Source of the DNA: Cudoniella acicularis
Lineage: Eukaryota; Ascomycota; Leotiomycetes; Helotiales; Helotiaceae
DNA: 64,000 nucleotides
NCBI GenBank assembly: GCA_013054445.1
Contig: JAAMPI010000047.1
Location: 1-64,000, forward strand
Reading direction: 5' to 3'
Of the stretch, positions 13,114 to 24,089 are shown one piece after another (the stretch's first letter is position 1; every line of letters starts with the position of its first letter). The position numbers and the translations under genes were made by a program. The notes beneath the pieces were generated by a model. It made no database searches. It was given only the letters and a program-made list of their open reading frames with translations, and had not been told where the DNA came from.

Positions 13114-14517
13114 GGTTGTATAGATTGCGTAGACTGAGCAGGTAGGAGGTGAAATAGAAGAGTGTGGATGTGAGGGTAAGTGCAAGTGTGAGTGTGAGTG
13201 TGAGTGTGAGTGTGAGTGTGAGTGTGAGTGTGAGTGTATGAGTGTAAATGTGAGTGTGATTTCCGTGAGAAGATGGACTTATATAATGGCTTGGGGTGTT
13301 GGGTTGTTGATGGAGAATGAAAAAGGCAGATACCTTAAAGTAGGAAAGGCGGTTCCATTTGTACAACACGTACGCCGTCTCCCGGTGAGGAGCGTGACAA
13401 AACAAGCCGGGCACCAGCAAGCGTGGCTATACTGAGGCCCGACCTGCTAGAGCGTCTTCCATGATGGCAAACCTGACCTCGAACCTGACAGTTTAGCGCT
13501 TAGCGCCGAGTTGTCGAAGCCCCAAAACTATGCCTCGCCATCTTCATCTTCACCAACGGCCACGGCCTAGGAATGCAAGATGGGGTCAGAGGAGGGGGGT
13601 TCCCGGGCCCTGGACGTTATGGTGATGGTATTGGAGGAGGTGGTGGAGCTGCTAGACTGTGTGCTGCGAGCTGCCTTGGAGCAAGTATTCTCAGGCTTCA
13701 ACGGCTCATGGGGCCGAGAACCACTCCTGAGCGAGTGATTCCCATTCCAAGAGAAGCCTGCGCCTTGGATCATCCATACCGGAGGTCAAGCGAAGCATCT
13801 GAAGAGCATGTAAGGTAGAGCTGCTGCTGATGGCCTCGCGTTTCAAGCTGGGCGTGGGCGTGGGCGTTGGAGATTTTTGACGCTGTCGCTAGGACAAGGT
13901 TGCTAAATGTGGTTCAACACGGACCGACAAGGGCTTCCATCAGCATTCTTTCCAGAACATTGCTCCTTGCAGAGATCGGGGGCATAAGGCGGGCAGACGC
14001 CACTCTACGGGAATCTGCCAACACCAATCGATTGCCGAAAAGCGGGATGCAGTTGGGCTGGGGTGACGCTGTTGGAACTGCTCAGTGCAGTGCAGTGCTC
14101 GCGCTGCTCGCTGCCCACGAGACACAGGAATAGCTCTGGGACGAACACTTCACCTGGGCGAGGGCGAGGAAGTCCCTGGGCGTCGCATGTTGAAATTGAG
14201 GCTGCTGAGGCATCAACCTGAACACGAAAGCGCAGATCGCACGTTGGGTCCCAACTGCAGCAGTGCAGCAGTGCAGCAGCTGGCAGACTCTTGCTGGTGG
14301 GCTTGTGCTGGTGCTGCTGGTGCTGCTGGTGTGCGCTGCTGCCCTGTGCCAGTGCCAGTGCCAGTGCCCGTGGCATTTCAAAGATTTTGGATGACATGTA
14401 GCCAGCGCACAATTCATCTCTGCGACAACCCGGACACCTCCCGGATTCCGCGACGTTGTGAACGTTGCTTTTCCCCGCCTCAAGCCCTATCATCAGGCTC
14501 CGTGACTCCGTGACTCC
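13114..14517. other. Intergenic with low-complexity DNA
   Basis: Contains the hexamer microsatellite at 13185-13260 and, at about 14085-14375, GC-rich direct repeats of CAGTGCAG, GCTGGTGCT and GTGCCA type. The frames that cross these repeats are low complexity on both strands and I do not call them as genes. Confidence 0.55.
13185..13260. repeat. GTGAGT hexamer microsatellite
   Basis: A tandem array of the six-base unit GTGAGT/AGTGTG, near perfect from about 13185 to 13238, with degenerate units to about 13260. Confidence 0.9.
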
Positions 14518-15003
14518 ATGATTGCTGGATATCTTTCCGCTTCATGCTCATGTCTTGCACTCAGCGCCACCGACGCCCCTTTTCGGTGGAAGGCCTGTGC
14601 CTGCAAACGACCGCCTCACCATAACGACAACCACAACCACCACCACCACCACAAACCCCTCTCCCCTATCACGACCCTCCCAGAACTCGACACCATTCTA
14701 TCCGATCACCATCACCGCCGCCTCGTCATCTTCTGCCTCACACCGACCTGCCATCGCACTCCCACCCCTGAGGAAGAATCCTGGTACTATCACTATGGGC
14801 GATTGAATAATATCCATTTTGTGCGTGTGGAGTTAGGAGAGGCGGAGGAGGGGCTAGAAGAGGGCCTGATGAGGTGTGTGAGTCGGGATGTCAAGCCTTG
14901 CTGGGTTACTTTTCATAAGGGGATGGGGACCGGGTGGAGTGCTGGGGGGATTAAGCGCTTTTTGAACTTGCATAAGGACAAAGAGAGGCATGGGAGTATT
15001 TGA
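14518..15003 (+). CDS. Hypothetical protein, possible thioredoxin fold
   Basis: An uninterrupted frame of 161 codons starting at the first ATG; no earlier in-frame start is seen. The first 45 residues are low complexity with a His/Asn run (NHNHHHHH). The remainder looks like a compact alpha/beta domain: RRLVIFCLTPTCH, then a strand IHFVRVEL, then DVKPCWVTFHKG. This order resembles a thioredoxin fold (beta strand, active-site turn, beta strand, cis-Pro region). There is no CxxC pair, only TPTCH, so a redox role is doubtful. The assignment is by pattern only. The N-terminus may be wrong if an upstream exon exists. Confidence 0.5.
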   Translation: MIAGYLSASCSCLALSATDAPFRWKACACKRPPHHNDNHNHHHHHKPLSPITTLPELDTILSDHHHRRLVIFCLTPTCHRTPTPEEESWYYHYGRLNNIHFVRVELGEAEEGLEEGLMRCVSRDVKPCWVTFHKGMGTGWSAGGIKRFLNLHKDKERHGSI

Positions 15004-15852
15004 GATGGATTTTTTTCTCTCTCTTTGGGGGTCCTTGGACAGAAAAGGAGGGGGCAAGAGGGGTTAGCGGGCAGGCATTCTGGTGCAGAGGGAAAGTGGC
15101 CGAGTCGCCGTGTAGATAGGATTTGGGAGTTTGTTTGGTTTGGCGATAAGGGTTATGTTCGATGATTGTGTTTCATACGGTTGGATCTATTATTTTCTAG
15201 TCATATGAAACTCAATGGGATTAATGAACTACGATTAGCGTGATAGTATCGCTAGCTCTTCGCATTCGAAAACAGCGAATAATCCTCGTCTGCAACCCAG
15301 CCCCCTTTGTTCACACATTAGATGAAATTCCACGTTTTGTTATATATTTGTACTCTCAAAATCATTTCGAACCTATGGTTATTTCCCTTTTTATAATATT
15401 TATAGATTCGTAGATTCGGACAAGAAGGCAAGTAAGGAAAAGATATATCATATTCTTAAAAACCGCCCAAGAAAGGCTACGGCAGTTCTTCGGGCGCGTT
15501 GCTGCTGCATGAGCTGAAATGTCTACTTGTCGCTGGAGAATATTGATGACAGCTGCAGGGAAGGGAGAGTCCACCAATGCTAACACGGTATTGGTAGCGG
15601 GGTCACATGCATATGGATCAACTCACACTAACTAATCTTTCAACGAAGAGTTTCTCGCCCTTTCATCTTCTATCCCCTAGAAGACAATCTCGAGTTTTAG
15701 AGAAGTCTCTAACGGTATTCTCGACTGAAAGCTAGGGACGACCCTTGCGGTCTTTTAGCCACAGCAGCACTAAACCAACTAAAAACATATACTCGGTATA
15801 CTGCATATTAGCTGCGTCCATAAAGCTGTCGGGTTCCGATCCTGCGCCGAGC
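15004..15852. other. Intergenic
   Basis: About 850 bases, locally AT-rich, with no supportable gene. It includes the 3' flank of the preceding gene and the promoter side of the membrane protein starting at 15853. Confidence 0.55.
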
Positions 15853-17019
15853 ATGACAGGAACATTATCATATACATTTTCGCCATTAACAACCACCTTC
15901 ACGCGACCAGCCTCCTGCGCTTCCGAGCGGACCGAAGCAGCGTGGCCTCCTCCGACTCCGACCGATTTTTACGATTGGCCTGACTTCATCAAGGTTTCGA
16001 CATGCTTTCCCCCTTTTCCCTTATACTAGTGGCCCATTTAGTACATTCGCATTGTATTACAGTCCTGACTTGGTGTGCCCTAGTGGATATACGACTGTCT
16101 CCGCTCAGCAAACAACACTCATCAATGGCAACCAACTCACTCAAAACGCCTGTTGTCTTAGGTAAGCTTTCTCCTATTTGCTCACTTATATGTAACTGCG
16201 TTTTGGCTTTATACTCATCTCTTTCTTGTAATGTGTTGTAGTGATTTTGAATGAGTGCCAGGCTATTCCAGATATATCAGCCTTTTCCAGTCTACAGTAG
16301 CCTTCTCCGTCAACTTTGCCGACAGTACAGGCTATACTCAGAGTTTCACCTATGGTTCCGGTACAGCACAGGCAAATCCTATCATTCTTCTGTTTGCCGC
16401 TTCCGACATAGTAACTACCAGTAGCCCGGTCGGAATAAGTACTCCAGCTTCCTCTTCCGGCTTCGGAACTACTAGTAGCTCAGCCGGAATACCTCCTCCA
16501 ACTTCAGCTTCATTCAACATTCCATCGAATTCGGCCCCGGCAAACTCTTCACCGACAACTACACCTCTAACTGTCCCCACAGCCAACGGTTCTGAAACGC
16601 CATCAAATTTATCAGCCGATACAAAGGCGGGCATCGCTGTGGGTACTTCTCTAGCTGGGGCTCTCCTCCTAACTGCCTTTATGGTAATCCTGCGGTATCG
16701 CCGAGAAAATCAAAAGCTCCGGAAAGAAGCAGAGGTTAAATCCACAACGCCTCCAGATTCACCGGGATTACACAATGAGAGTCGAGTTCCTGGCTCTGAG
16801 TTACTCGGTGAGGAAATCCATCTGCGTCCAACACTTGGGCGAGGGCGAAACGGACCAGAACTACACAACCAGAGTCAAGATCCTGGTATTGAGATACTGG
16901 GAGAGGAACTATATCAGCTTCCAACGCAAAAGCCTCGTCCTGAGACTGAGTTGCAAGGTTCCGCGATCCATGAGCTTCCTGTATATCTAGGAGATTCGGA
17001 GCCCTTTTACATCCCCTAA
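15853..17019 (+). CDS. Secreted-face Ser/Thr-rich one-pass membrane protein (one +1 frameshift)
   Basis: Starts MTGTLSYTFSPLTTTF, with a Cys-containing ectodomain (CASERTEAAWPPP, CFPPF, then LVCPSGYTTV and NACC). A Ser/Thr-rich stalk follows, then one membrane helix (GIAVGTSLAGALLLTAFMVI) followed by RYRREN, and a cytoplasmic tail with repeated ELxG/ELP motifs. This architecture is common in filamentous ascomycetes for wall- or stress-associated surface proteins of unknown function. Intron 16162-16271 joins codon AG/A in frame. Exon 1 changes frame by one extra base in the C5-T4-C3 tract 16009-16020: the CFPPF frame hits TAG at once, while the next frame continues into TSGPFSTFALYYSPDLVCPS. 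Exon lengths sum to 3n+1 (309+748), consistent with one inserted base. Corrected length is about 351 residues. Confidence 0.72.
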
Positions 17020-17558
17020 AATCCGGGAGAGTAGTGTTGGTATTCACGAGTGAACTGGATTTACGAACTAACTATGTTTATTCATGAATCACCTAGTTGA
17101 TACGTGAATATAGTTAATTAGTGAATGAGCTTACTGATTCATAAATCAACTAGGTCCATTCATGAATGGATTTAATTCACGAACTGACCGGAACATATCA
17201 GAAGGTAAATTCAGAGAAAAAGGCAGCTAAGGAAAGTATAGAGGTCTTGGTGCACCTAGTATAGATATTAATACCAACTAATTAGGTATTGCTAATAAAT
17301 AAGAGGGGAAAACATGTTGCAATACGAGAATCTTATATTTTACAGCCAAAATGCCAATATATTAGCCATATTAATAATATTATTATGGCTTAATATAGCA
17401 AAACATGTTATTTATTGTTATCAAAATAATATATTAGCTATTGGGAACTTGTACCTCGTTTTTAAAACCATCCAGAACCTTTTCCCCTACCTGGGCATTT
17501 AAGAATAAAAATGAATCGATGAGAAGTCAATTCAAGAACTTATATTTATTTCCTATCT
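17020..17558. other. AT-rich intergenic with palindromic repeats
   Basis: The first 170 bases hold an imperfect inverted repeat (see 17036-17190). The rest is strongly AT-rich (for example ATATTAGCCATATTAATAA) and looks like the edge of the degraded transposon island. Confidence 0.6.
17036..17190. repeat. Imperfect inverted repeat rich in TTCATGAA palindromes
   Basis: TTCATGAATCACCTAGTTGAT on the left is mirrored by ATCAACTAGGTCCATTCATG on the right. Several TTCATGAA and TTCACGAA elements occur across the block. It may be a MITE remnant or a cruciform-forming palindrome; no target duplication was identified. Confidence 0.6.
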
Positions 17559-19595
17559 GTTCCGCTGCGACAGCGCCCGCGTTCTTCGGTCCCGGATTAA
17601 TATTATTCTAGAAGAACACCAAAACCCCGATTCTTTATTTACAAGTAAACAACTCTATTAGATCACTAATTACACTATAACCACGATGCCTAAAGACACT
17701 ATATTTGATTCTACTGATCGAGGGACCCTCCGGCCTAATATAAAACCGCTATAGAAGAAGGGGGACATATTTAAGCCTATGAAATTACTAAATTAGGGCT
17801 AGAATATCACACTACCCGAGAACGTCTCCCCCGATGATCCTATTACACTATTCATAATATACTATACCCTTAAAATCATTAAATTAATAGTTAAGAAGAC
17901 GAATAACTATCTACGAGAGCCTTAAGACGACCCCTGTCCTCGTATACGGGTAAATCAGTGATACCTAACCTACTATAGAGAGATATATCTCTACTTCGTA
18001 ATATAGATATATATAACTATTATAGTATATAACGAGATCTCTGACTACTAGAATACGAAGGACTTTAGCCTAGTCTACCCGATTTCGAGCTATATAAATA
18101 GAGATAGATTCTAAGAGCTTTATATATAGGTACGAGTCTATAGAAAGGAGGCTAAAGGACTATATGAGAAGATACGATTTCTCTCTTAATTTATCTCTTA
18201 ATTTCTATTAAAAATTACTAATAATTGATTAGCTAGATCGAGCCCTTATCTACGTACTTCTAAGACGTCAATTTAGTAGTATAGAAACTAGGACAGGAGC
18301 TAGCAATTGACGAGATGATAGTATAATATAAAGGGCGATTAAAACATATAACTATGATTCTAAATAAGCCTATACCTATAAGATATAAGGTCTAGGGAGT
18401 AGCCTAGAGAGGGTTCTTAATCGTCTAGAATTAGTATATCCCTAGAATTAAGAACGGGCCTATAGGAGTACGGACACCACGTGAGCTTAGGGGGACGATT
18501 AAGGCTAGAAATAGAGGAAATAAGACATAAGTAGTAGTCCTACACTTGCTTAAGAGGCTACTAAAGCCTCTTAAAGGCTCTAGATATCACGTCTTTCTTA
18601 ATAATTTGTTTATTTCTACTCGTTTTATTAAATATACTCGTTCTTAAGGTGTTATGATTATAGGTACGTGCTAGGATAATAGGGGAGTAATCTAAGAGCT
18701 ACTAGACCTTAAGAAGAAGGATAATAAAGACATAATCCCTTAGGGAGAGACATATTTAATGCCTACCGAGTCTAGTAAGGTCTGTCAAATTAGGTAGAAA
18801 GATCAAGCGTTTGTTTTGATAATGTCTTCTTTTATATTAGGTGAACCGCGAATTATAAGATAAAGGAAGAGGCCTAAGGAGACTTCTTCTAAAGTAAAGA
18901 CTACTAGGGCACCCTTTATAAATAGCGAGGCAGTTAAATGGCTATCTATACTCTTGGTAGCGGATAAATATAACTATAATATAGGGGTAGTTAACGAGTT
19001 TAATCACCTGACAGCTTAGAACACTAGGCTATGTTATGTAGAAAGGGGAGGGCACTAGGCTCTAGATCACTGGCTACTACGCATAGTACTTATCAACTAC
19101 TATTTATTAGCCTATTATAGTGATATTCTAGAGCCTAGGTAAGTGAGCTTTAGGAGTTAACAAGACTTTAGAAGGCAGTTGATTAGTGCCCTTATAGCGA
19201 GATCAAAAGACAATAAGATCTACCTAAAGCAGAGTATATCACAAATTAGTAGAGGAGTAGATTAGGTGCCTATAAGGGTATATAAACAAGTAAAGCTTGA
19301 GAAGAGAGGAGAGTGTATAAGCTATAAGGGGCTAAGGTTCATGGATCGGCCTAAAAGGCGGCTACCACTAAGCTAAATTATAGCTAATCAAGGCAGGGAG
19401 AGCTCAAGGCATAAGTCTCAATAGGGGTGCTTGTAATACGACGTCCACTTATATAAGTAGAGAGGTTGTTTTAATGTATTTTATAAATAAAGATAGAATT
19501 GATGCTTTTGATGGGGAAATCCAGCTCTCTGATTGGCTAGAATTAAGCGAAAATCAATGCGCACGGACCAACGCGGGCGCTGTCGCAGCGGAACG
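17559..19595 (+). mobile_element. piggyBac-type DNA transposon, RIP-degraded, with inverted repeats
   Basis: A 25-base inverted repeat (core TCCGCTGCGACAGCGCCCGC) occurs at about 17560-17584 and, inverted, at about 19570-19594. It brackets a degraded transposase frame of piggyBac type. Inner flanks also show weaker inverted similarity (ATTCTAG, CTTTATTTA). Canonical TTAA target sites next to these repeats were not found, so the repeats may be subterminal and the true ends may lie further out. The interior is strongly TpA-enriched and CpA-poor, as expected of RIP. Confidence 0.7.
17686..19490 (+). pseudogene. Degraded piggyBac-like transposase
   Basis: Reading across many stop codons and a few frame changes, the translation follows the piggyBac family (DDE_Tnp_1_7). 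It has an N-terminal DPITLF..IVKKTN, a YLTYYREIYLYF..YNEISDY block that matches the family's YLGILIYMG..ISDYW block, a late block WLLRIVLINYYLLAYYSD, and a Cys-rich tail (GCL.YDVHLYK.RGCFNVFYK) typical of the C-terminal zinc-binding domain. Most stops are TAG or TAA at places where CAG/CAA or TGG would restore the expected residue. The copy cannot encode an active transposase. The family assignment rests on these blocks together, with no single long match. Confidence 0.78.
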
Positions 19596-19617
19596 GATAC
19601 CCTCCCTCTAACTGAGG

Positions 19618-19630
19618 CCAAAAAAAAAAA
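19618..19630 (-). terminator. Pol III T-run terminator of 5S gene
   Basis: An uninterrupted run of about 12 T on the minus strand starts just after the last base of the 5S gene. Confidence 0.8.
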
Positions 19631-19749
19631 ACATACAACAGCAGGTATTCGCTGGTGGTCACCCACCCAACTACTAATCTGCCGATCTGAGGCTTATGTA
19701 TGGCAGAGCGGACGGGATGCCCAGTTCTCCTCAGTCTATGGTCGTATGT
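19631..19749 (-). rRNA. 5S ribosomal RNA gene
   Basis: The minus strand reads ACATACGACCATAGACTGAG at the 5' end and ends GCTGTTGTATGT, 119 bases. It has the conserved internal control region (CATCCCGTCCGCTC and TAGTTGGGTGGGTGACC) and the CACCAGCGAA segment. The two ends pair as helix I (ACATACGAC with GCTGTTGTATGT). A run of 12 T follows directly and serves as the Pol III terminator. Single dispersed 5S genes are normal in Pezizomycotina. Several positions differ from the usual fungal sequence, so this could be a divergent or weakly expressed copy. It sits 36 bases from the transposon inverted repeat. Confidence 0.9.
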
Positions 19750-19815
19750 GACAGGTAATGTCTAAATAAGTGTTATATAGCTCATGACATTGCTGCTATT
19801 GCAATACCGGACCTT

Positions 19816-20086
19816 ACGAGCCTGGTCGCATAAGTCTGTGGAACACAGGGTATTTTTAGCGACTTTCAGGCTTCGTAACCCCACTATTAGGCTACGGAAA
19901 ACCAAAGTTATCGCGATCACTTGAATGTTATAAAATAACTAGGAATGATTATAGTATAGAGCCTAAGTAATCATGAGTTATAGAGGGCAAAGATACTTTC
20001 TATAAAATAAAATTTTGAAGTTCACGATTTTTGATTTTCAATTTACTAGTAAAATGCCATGCACAGACTTATGCGACCAGGCTCGT
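19816..20086. repeat. 271-bp unit with 25-bp perfect terminal inverted repeats
   Basis: ACGAGCCTGGTCGCATAAGTCTGTG at 19816-19840 is repeated as its exact reverse complement at 20062-20086. The interior is AT-rich with no coding frame. The size and ends suit a MITE or a degraded transposon end. I found no clear target-site duplication. Confidence 0.7.
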
Positions 20087-20560
20087 TACTAGGGGTGTTG
20101 CGGGAGGGGTGGCTGAAGTGGCGATTGTTGTAGAATGGATGGTATATCTGCTGCTGGCACTTGTGCAAATCAAGGCGGCCGGGGAGGAACGAGCTAGACT
20201 CTATTTAATTCGACCATAGAGGGTAGGTTCATTCAGGAATTATAGTTAGACGTTTTCAGGGGTAACTTTAGGCAGCTGTTGCAGCTCCACATCCTAATAA
20301 ATAATTTATTGTGTAACAAAAAGGGAACAAAGACTTTCCGCACTCGAGTCAACGTTCGAGATACTTCTCTTTATCAAACTTCAAGATATTTGTCTACCGA
20401 ATGTTCCAAATTCTGCTATTCTCCCAGGCTGGATGATTCACACGGCGATTTCGTAAACAGTGTGGAAGCAGTGAAGTGATAATATTCATAATTATACAAG
20501 TAATAAAAGAGAAAAGGCTCTAGTTTACCCTCCCCAGCTCGAAATAAACTCTTCATAAAA
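20087..20560. other. Intergenic
   Basis: No gene or repeat is supported. The right part is the 3' side of the HET gene. Confidence 0.55.
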
Positions 20561-23500
20561 TCAGACTATCTCGATCGATTCTTCTGAATTTTTATCCTCC
20601 CACCTCGCCATCTCCCCATCCATAATTCCATGAATATATGCCTCCCCAACCAATTGGAACCGCCTCCTCCCCGCTGCCATCTCATGGGATCCAGGATCGA
20701 TACTCGTTACGGGACGGAGAACAAAGGGTACTTGAGCACCTCGAATCAAACAAATCACATCGCCTTCACATTTTTCACCCCTATTGACTGCAAGTGGTGG
20801 CACCATTCCAATATAGCCATTCTCAGTGATGCAAAGCCTTCGATTGAGTCCGCAAGCTGGTATTAAAGTAGCGAACATCTCTTTGACGTCGTATGAGCGC
20901 ATCAAATCTGGTGGCAGAACTGTGTTTGGGTTCAAGCAATCAGGCCGATTCAACATGTCTCTGCCAAACTGGACCCATTTCTCAAAGCTAATCGCGCATG
21001 AAGATGGCGCGAGACTCTTGGTATCAGTCTTGTTTCCTATAAGGGTGCGCCAGAAAGCTTCCCGAAAATGTTGTGGGGGCTTGACATGAGGATAAAGTTG
21101 CTTTACAAAGCGAGAGGAATTGAGATGATTCCAGGATTCTTCCGCGGCGCTGAATAATCGAATATACTCATTCACGTTCCATGTTTCGTCCGATAAGGTG
21201 TTGGAGAATGATAGGGCTGTCAATGGTGGTCCCAGAGATACAATTGAGTCCAAAATCCGACCTTGTAGGACCAAAGCAAATTGGTCTCCTTCAGAACATT
21301 CGGGTTTCCTACCATTGCTTCCACCAGCGTGATAATAGTGTTTCACAATACGTGCGTCATTATAGCTGAGAATCCTCACCAGGGGTTGCCGGCTCCAGTT
21401 TGGACACCAAGAGGGTAACCCTTCCTGATTGTTGGCAAAGAAACCCACTCCCGCATAAGATAGAAGACGCAGTGGTTGATCTTGATCGAGAAGATACTGT
21501 GCAACGTTCTTGTAGACCTCTGTCAGTGCCTCTGCTTCTGATTTTTTATAGTTAGGATGTATCCTATCATCGTGCTTTCCATTGTAAAAGCCGTGAAGTC
21601 CAAACACATAATCTCTCGCATCCGTAGCATTGAACATGTTGGAATCATATAATACCGAGGTGAAAGAAATATCGTTGTCTTTGAATCTCTTTCGAAAGTC
21701 GTTCATTATTCCTAAAGCGATGGGGCCACCCTGTGGACGTAGTCGTGTCAACGGATCCTTTGTAATCTCTAGAAAGGACCCAAGCGACGGATGCCGAATG
21801 CAAGTGGCGATGGCGCCGACTAGATGCTCCCAGGAAAATTGGCTTCTTCCATAGAAAACTCGTATCGAGGAAGCCAATGTGACTTCCTGCACAACCCAAA
21901 TCCTCGTAAACCACTACAACGAATTAGCACTATAAATTTTGGCAGAGGAGGGAGGAGGAGAGGAGCCGAGAGGATGAAACTTCCTCCCGACCACTTAGAA
22001 TAGGAAATTGGGGCCAAGGGACAAAGGAAAAGGTTGGTTACAGGATTCCTGACCAGCGCCAAAAACGCGAGCCATCTAGGATGCCGGATATAACCAGCGT
22101 ACTGCAAATAAATGTCAACCTCACTCGCGTACGTCTTCAAATCCAGAAATGCCAGCTCGTTGATCATGTCAGCGGCAAGAAGTGCTTCCTTCGCCTCGTG
22201 TACCTGAGGAAGAGCTCCTTCGGGTGCTGGAGATGTCTGCAAACAGACCGAGACGATAAATGCCTTGATGTAAATCTCTCTCATGAGACCAACCTGGCTA
22301 CCCTTCTCTTCTTCGTCTTGTTGATTGATGCAAATTGCATCCATCCAAAGTATTTTCGGCCTCCACCAAGAGCTTCTGTTTGAGAGAACTGTGTATGTAC
22401 TCTTTGGAACATTCATTCGTTTGCCATTGACCCAAATATTTTCTCTGATACTCGCATCTCCCCACGTGTATGAAATTGCCTCGTAAGAAGGCACGTTGTC
22501 CAGTGATACTTCGAATAGGCTACATCGAACGTCCGAGAGTGGTATTCGAGGATGTAAAACTAGTAGACGTACACTTTCTCCATGGTTCTTCAAAGGAGTG
22601 TAAAAATACTGTTCTTGCTGAGTCCAATTGGTTTCAAAATTCGTGCGCCGTGGGAATAGATCGCGTGAGTTCCGGAGATCTCCAATCACTCTCCAAGTTT
22701 TAACGAACAAATAAAAGTTCCGGCCTGAGAAGTCCCAATTTTTAACGGGGCCGTTCCAGAGCCGAAAAATTCCAGCAAAAACTCCAGCAGATATAAATTC
22801 GAAGAAGAGCTGCTCGACAAGAGATGCAATCACTTTCCCAAGAATCTAAGAGAACCGATCAACATTCTCAAGCACAATGTATACTGACATGGCCAAAAGC
22901 CCCTCGAATGTGTTGTTGATGAGAAACAATAAGATCAAGGCCCATCTGTGAAGCCACAGCAGTGCTCTGAGTTGAATGGTGGCAATGATCTTGGATTGAG
23001 ATGAGAGAATCCAAACACTGTGAGCCATATGAATCCATGCATATTTTCGAGGAGGGTACACCAACAGACACAGCCAGTGGGATCGAGGTAGCGCGAAAGA
23101 ACCGTTGATGCGAAAAAGCATTGTAACGAGGGGTGCCCATATTATACAACTGACGAGTTTGTACTGCGCATCTGCTTTGACTTCGGGTTTGGCGACAATT
23201 TCATAGATCTCTCTCGCGTCTTTCCTGGTTTCAGGTCCTCCCAATCTTTGAAGAACATTGGATATTTCTGTCCAAATACTAGGACTGGCCCCTCTTCTCA
23301 ATAGAGCCGGTATCTCGCTAAGAATGCGTAGCTCTCGTCTCACGGTCCCCCAAGCCTTACCACGAACGTTCACTTTGCATTCAGCTAAGAAAGGGTAGAC
23401 AGCGTGGTAAAAGACCCTAAAAATAGCCCACAAAGGGTAGTTCGCAACAGCCCAAGTGTCCGATAAGCCGAGGAAAAAGAGGAACAGTACCGAAAGAGTC

Positions 23501-23580
23501 CGCCAAAAGGCTGCTTCCAGCTTGGGTTCAAGCCTGAGGGCTATGCTGGCCAAGCGCGCCGAAACTGGAATTGCAGACAT
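20561..23580 (-). CDS. HET-domain protein with membrane-spanning N-terminus, interrupted by an in-frame TAG or a tiny intron
   Basis: The C-terminal two thirds form a heterokaryon-incompatibility (HET) protein, a family that triggers regulated cell death on non-self fusion. Recognisable HET blocks are SYEAISYTWGD, PKILWMDAICINQQDEEEK, QVGLMREIY, and WFTRIWVVQEVTLAS across intron 21914-22041 (GTAACC..GTAG). Upstream, in the same frame, a hydrophobic region starts at MSAIPVSARLASIALRLEP with several likely membrane helices (SVLFLFFLGLSDTWAVANY, CIIWAPLVTMLF, RWALILLFLI). The two parts are separated by TAG at 22846-22848. The TAG can be removed by a 39-nt in-frame intron (GTATAC..TTCTCTTAG; 22846-22884), shorter than usual, or it is a true nonsense mutation. 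A 43-nt intron elsewhere in this window shows that introns close to this size occur. Full length would be close to 950 residues. Confidence 0.72.
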
Positions 23581-24089
23581 TGTGATAATTGTAAGTGAAG
23601 AATATCATGGGTGATAGGGCAGGAAACTGGGTCTCGACTCTCTAGAAAATCGCGAAAGACTGCGAAGAGGAGAGCAAAACTCACGATAATATAAATGAGA
23701 GAAGGAGCTAAAACAGGGGGCAAAACGCCGAATAAAATGGGGAAATGAATGTGACTTCTGCAGAGACGACTAAAAGTTGGGGAAGGAAGCCCTGGGCGGA
23801 AATATAACAACTTTATGGTAGAGCGGGAAGCAAAACTGCCAAAACCTGAGCGCTTGGCTTGCGCCACCACGCCCAGCTGAAATTGGTGCGACGTCAGCTA
23901 CACCAGCCCATTGTGTAATGTTGGCTTCAGCAATAATCCCTCATTCAAAAGAATATCTAGCTGGCTTAAATGTAAACAACTGGTTCGATTCGGTTCGGGT
24001 ACGGCGGTACCGGTACCGATCCTTCGGGTTGAAACCGGCATGAAGAACATTCCCTTAGCAACGATCTAAATACTTTCCTATCCATACAC
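23581..24089. other. Intergenic, HET gene promoter side
   Basis: A hydrophobic minus-strand frame at 23541-23870 overlaps this stretch. I could not splice it to the HET gene in frame, so it is not called. Around 24000 there is a GC-rich palindrome, GGTACCGGTACC. Confidence 0.5.

Noticed and set aside
13185..13260. Array of hexamers considered as a CRISPR-like array
   Set aside because: Units are six bases with no spacers; it is a simple microsatellite, and CRISPR is not expected in a fungal nuclear genome.
14085..14513. Overlapping frames of 130-160 codons on both strands
   Set aside because: They run through GCTGGT, GTGCCA and CAGTGCAG repeats, so the open frames come from low complexity.
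23541..23870. Hydrophobic 109-codon minus-strand frame upstream of the HET gene
   Set aside because: Could be an extra membrane exon, but every plausible splice I tried puts the HET frame out of register.
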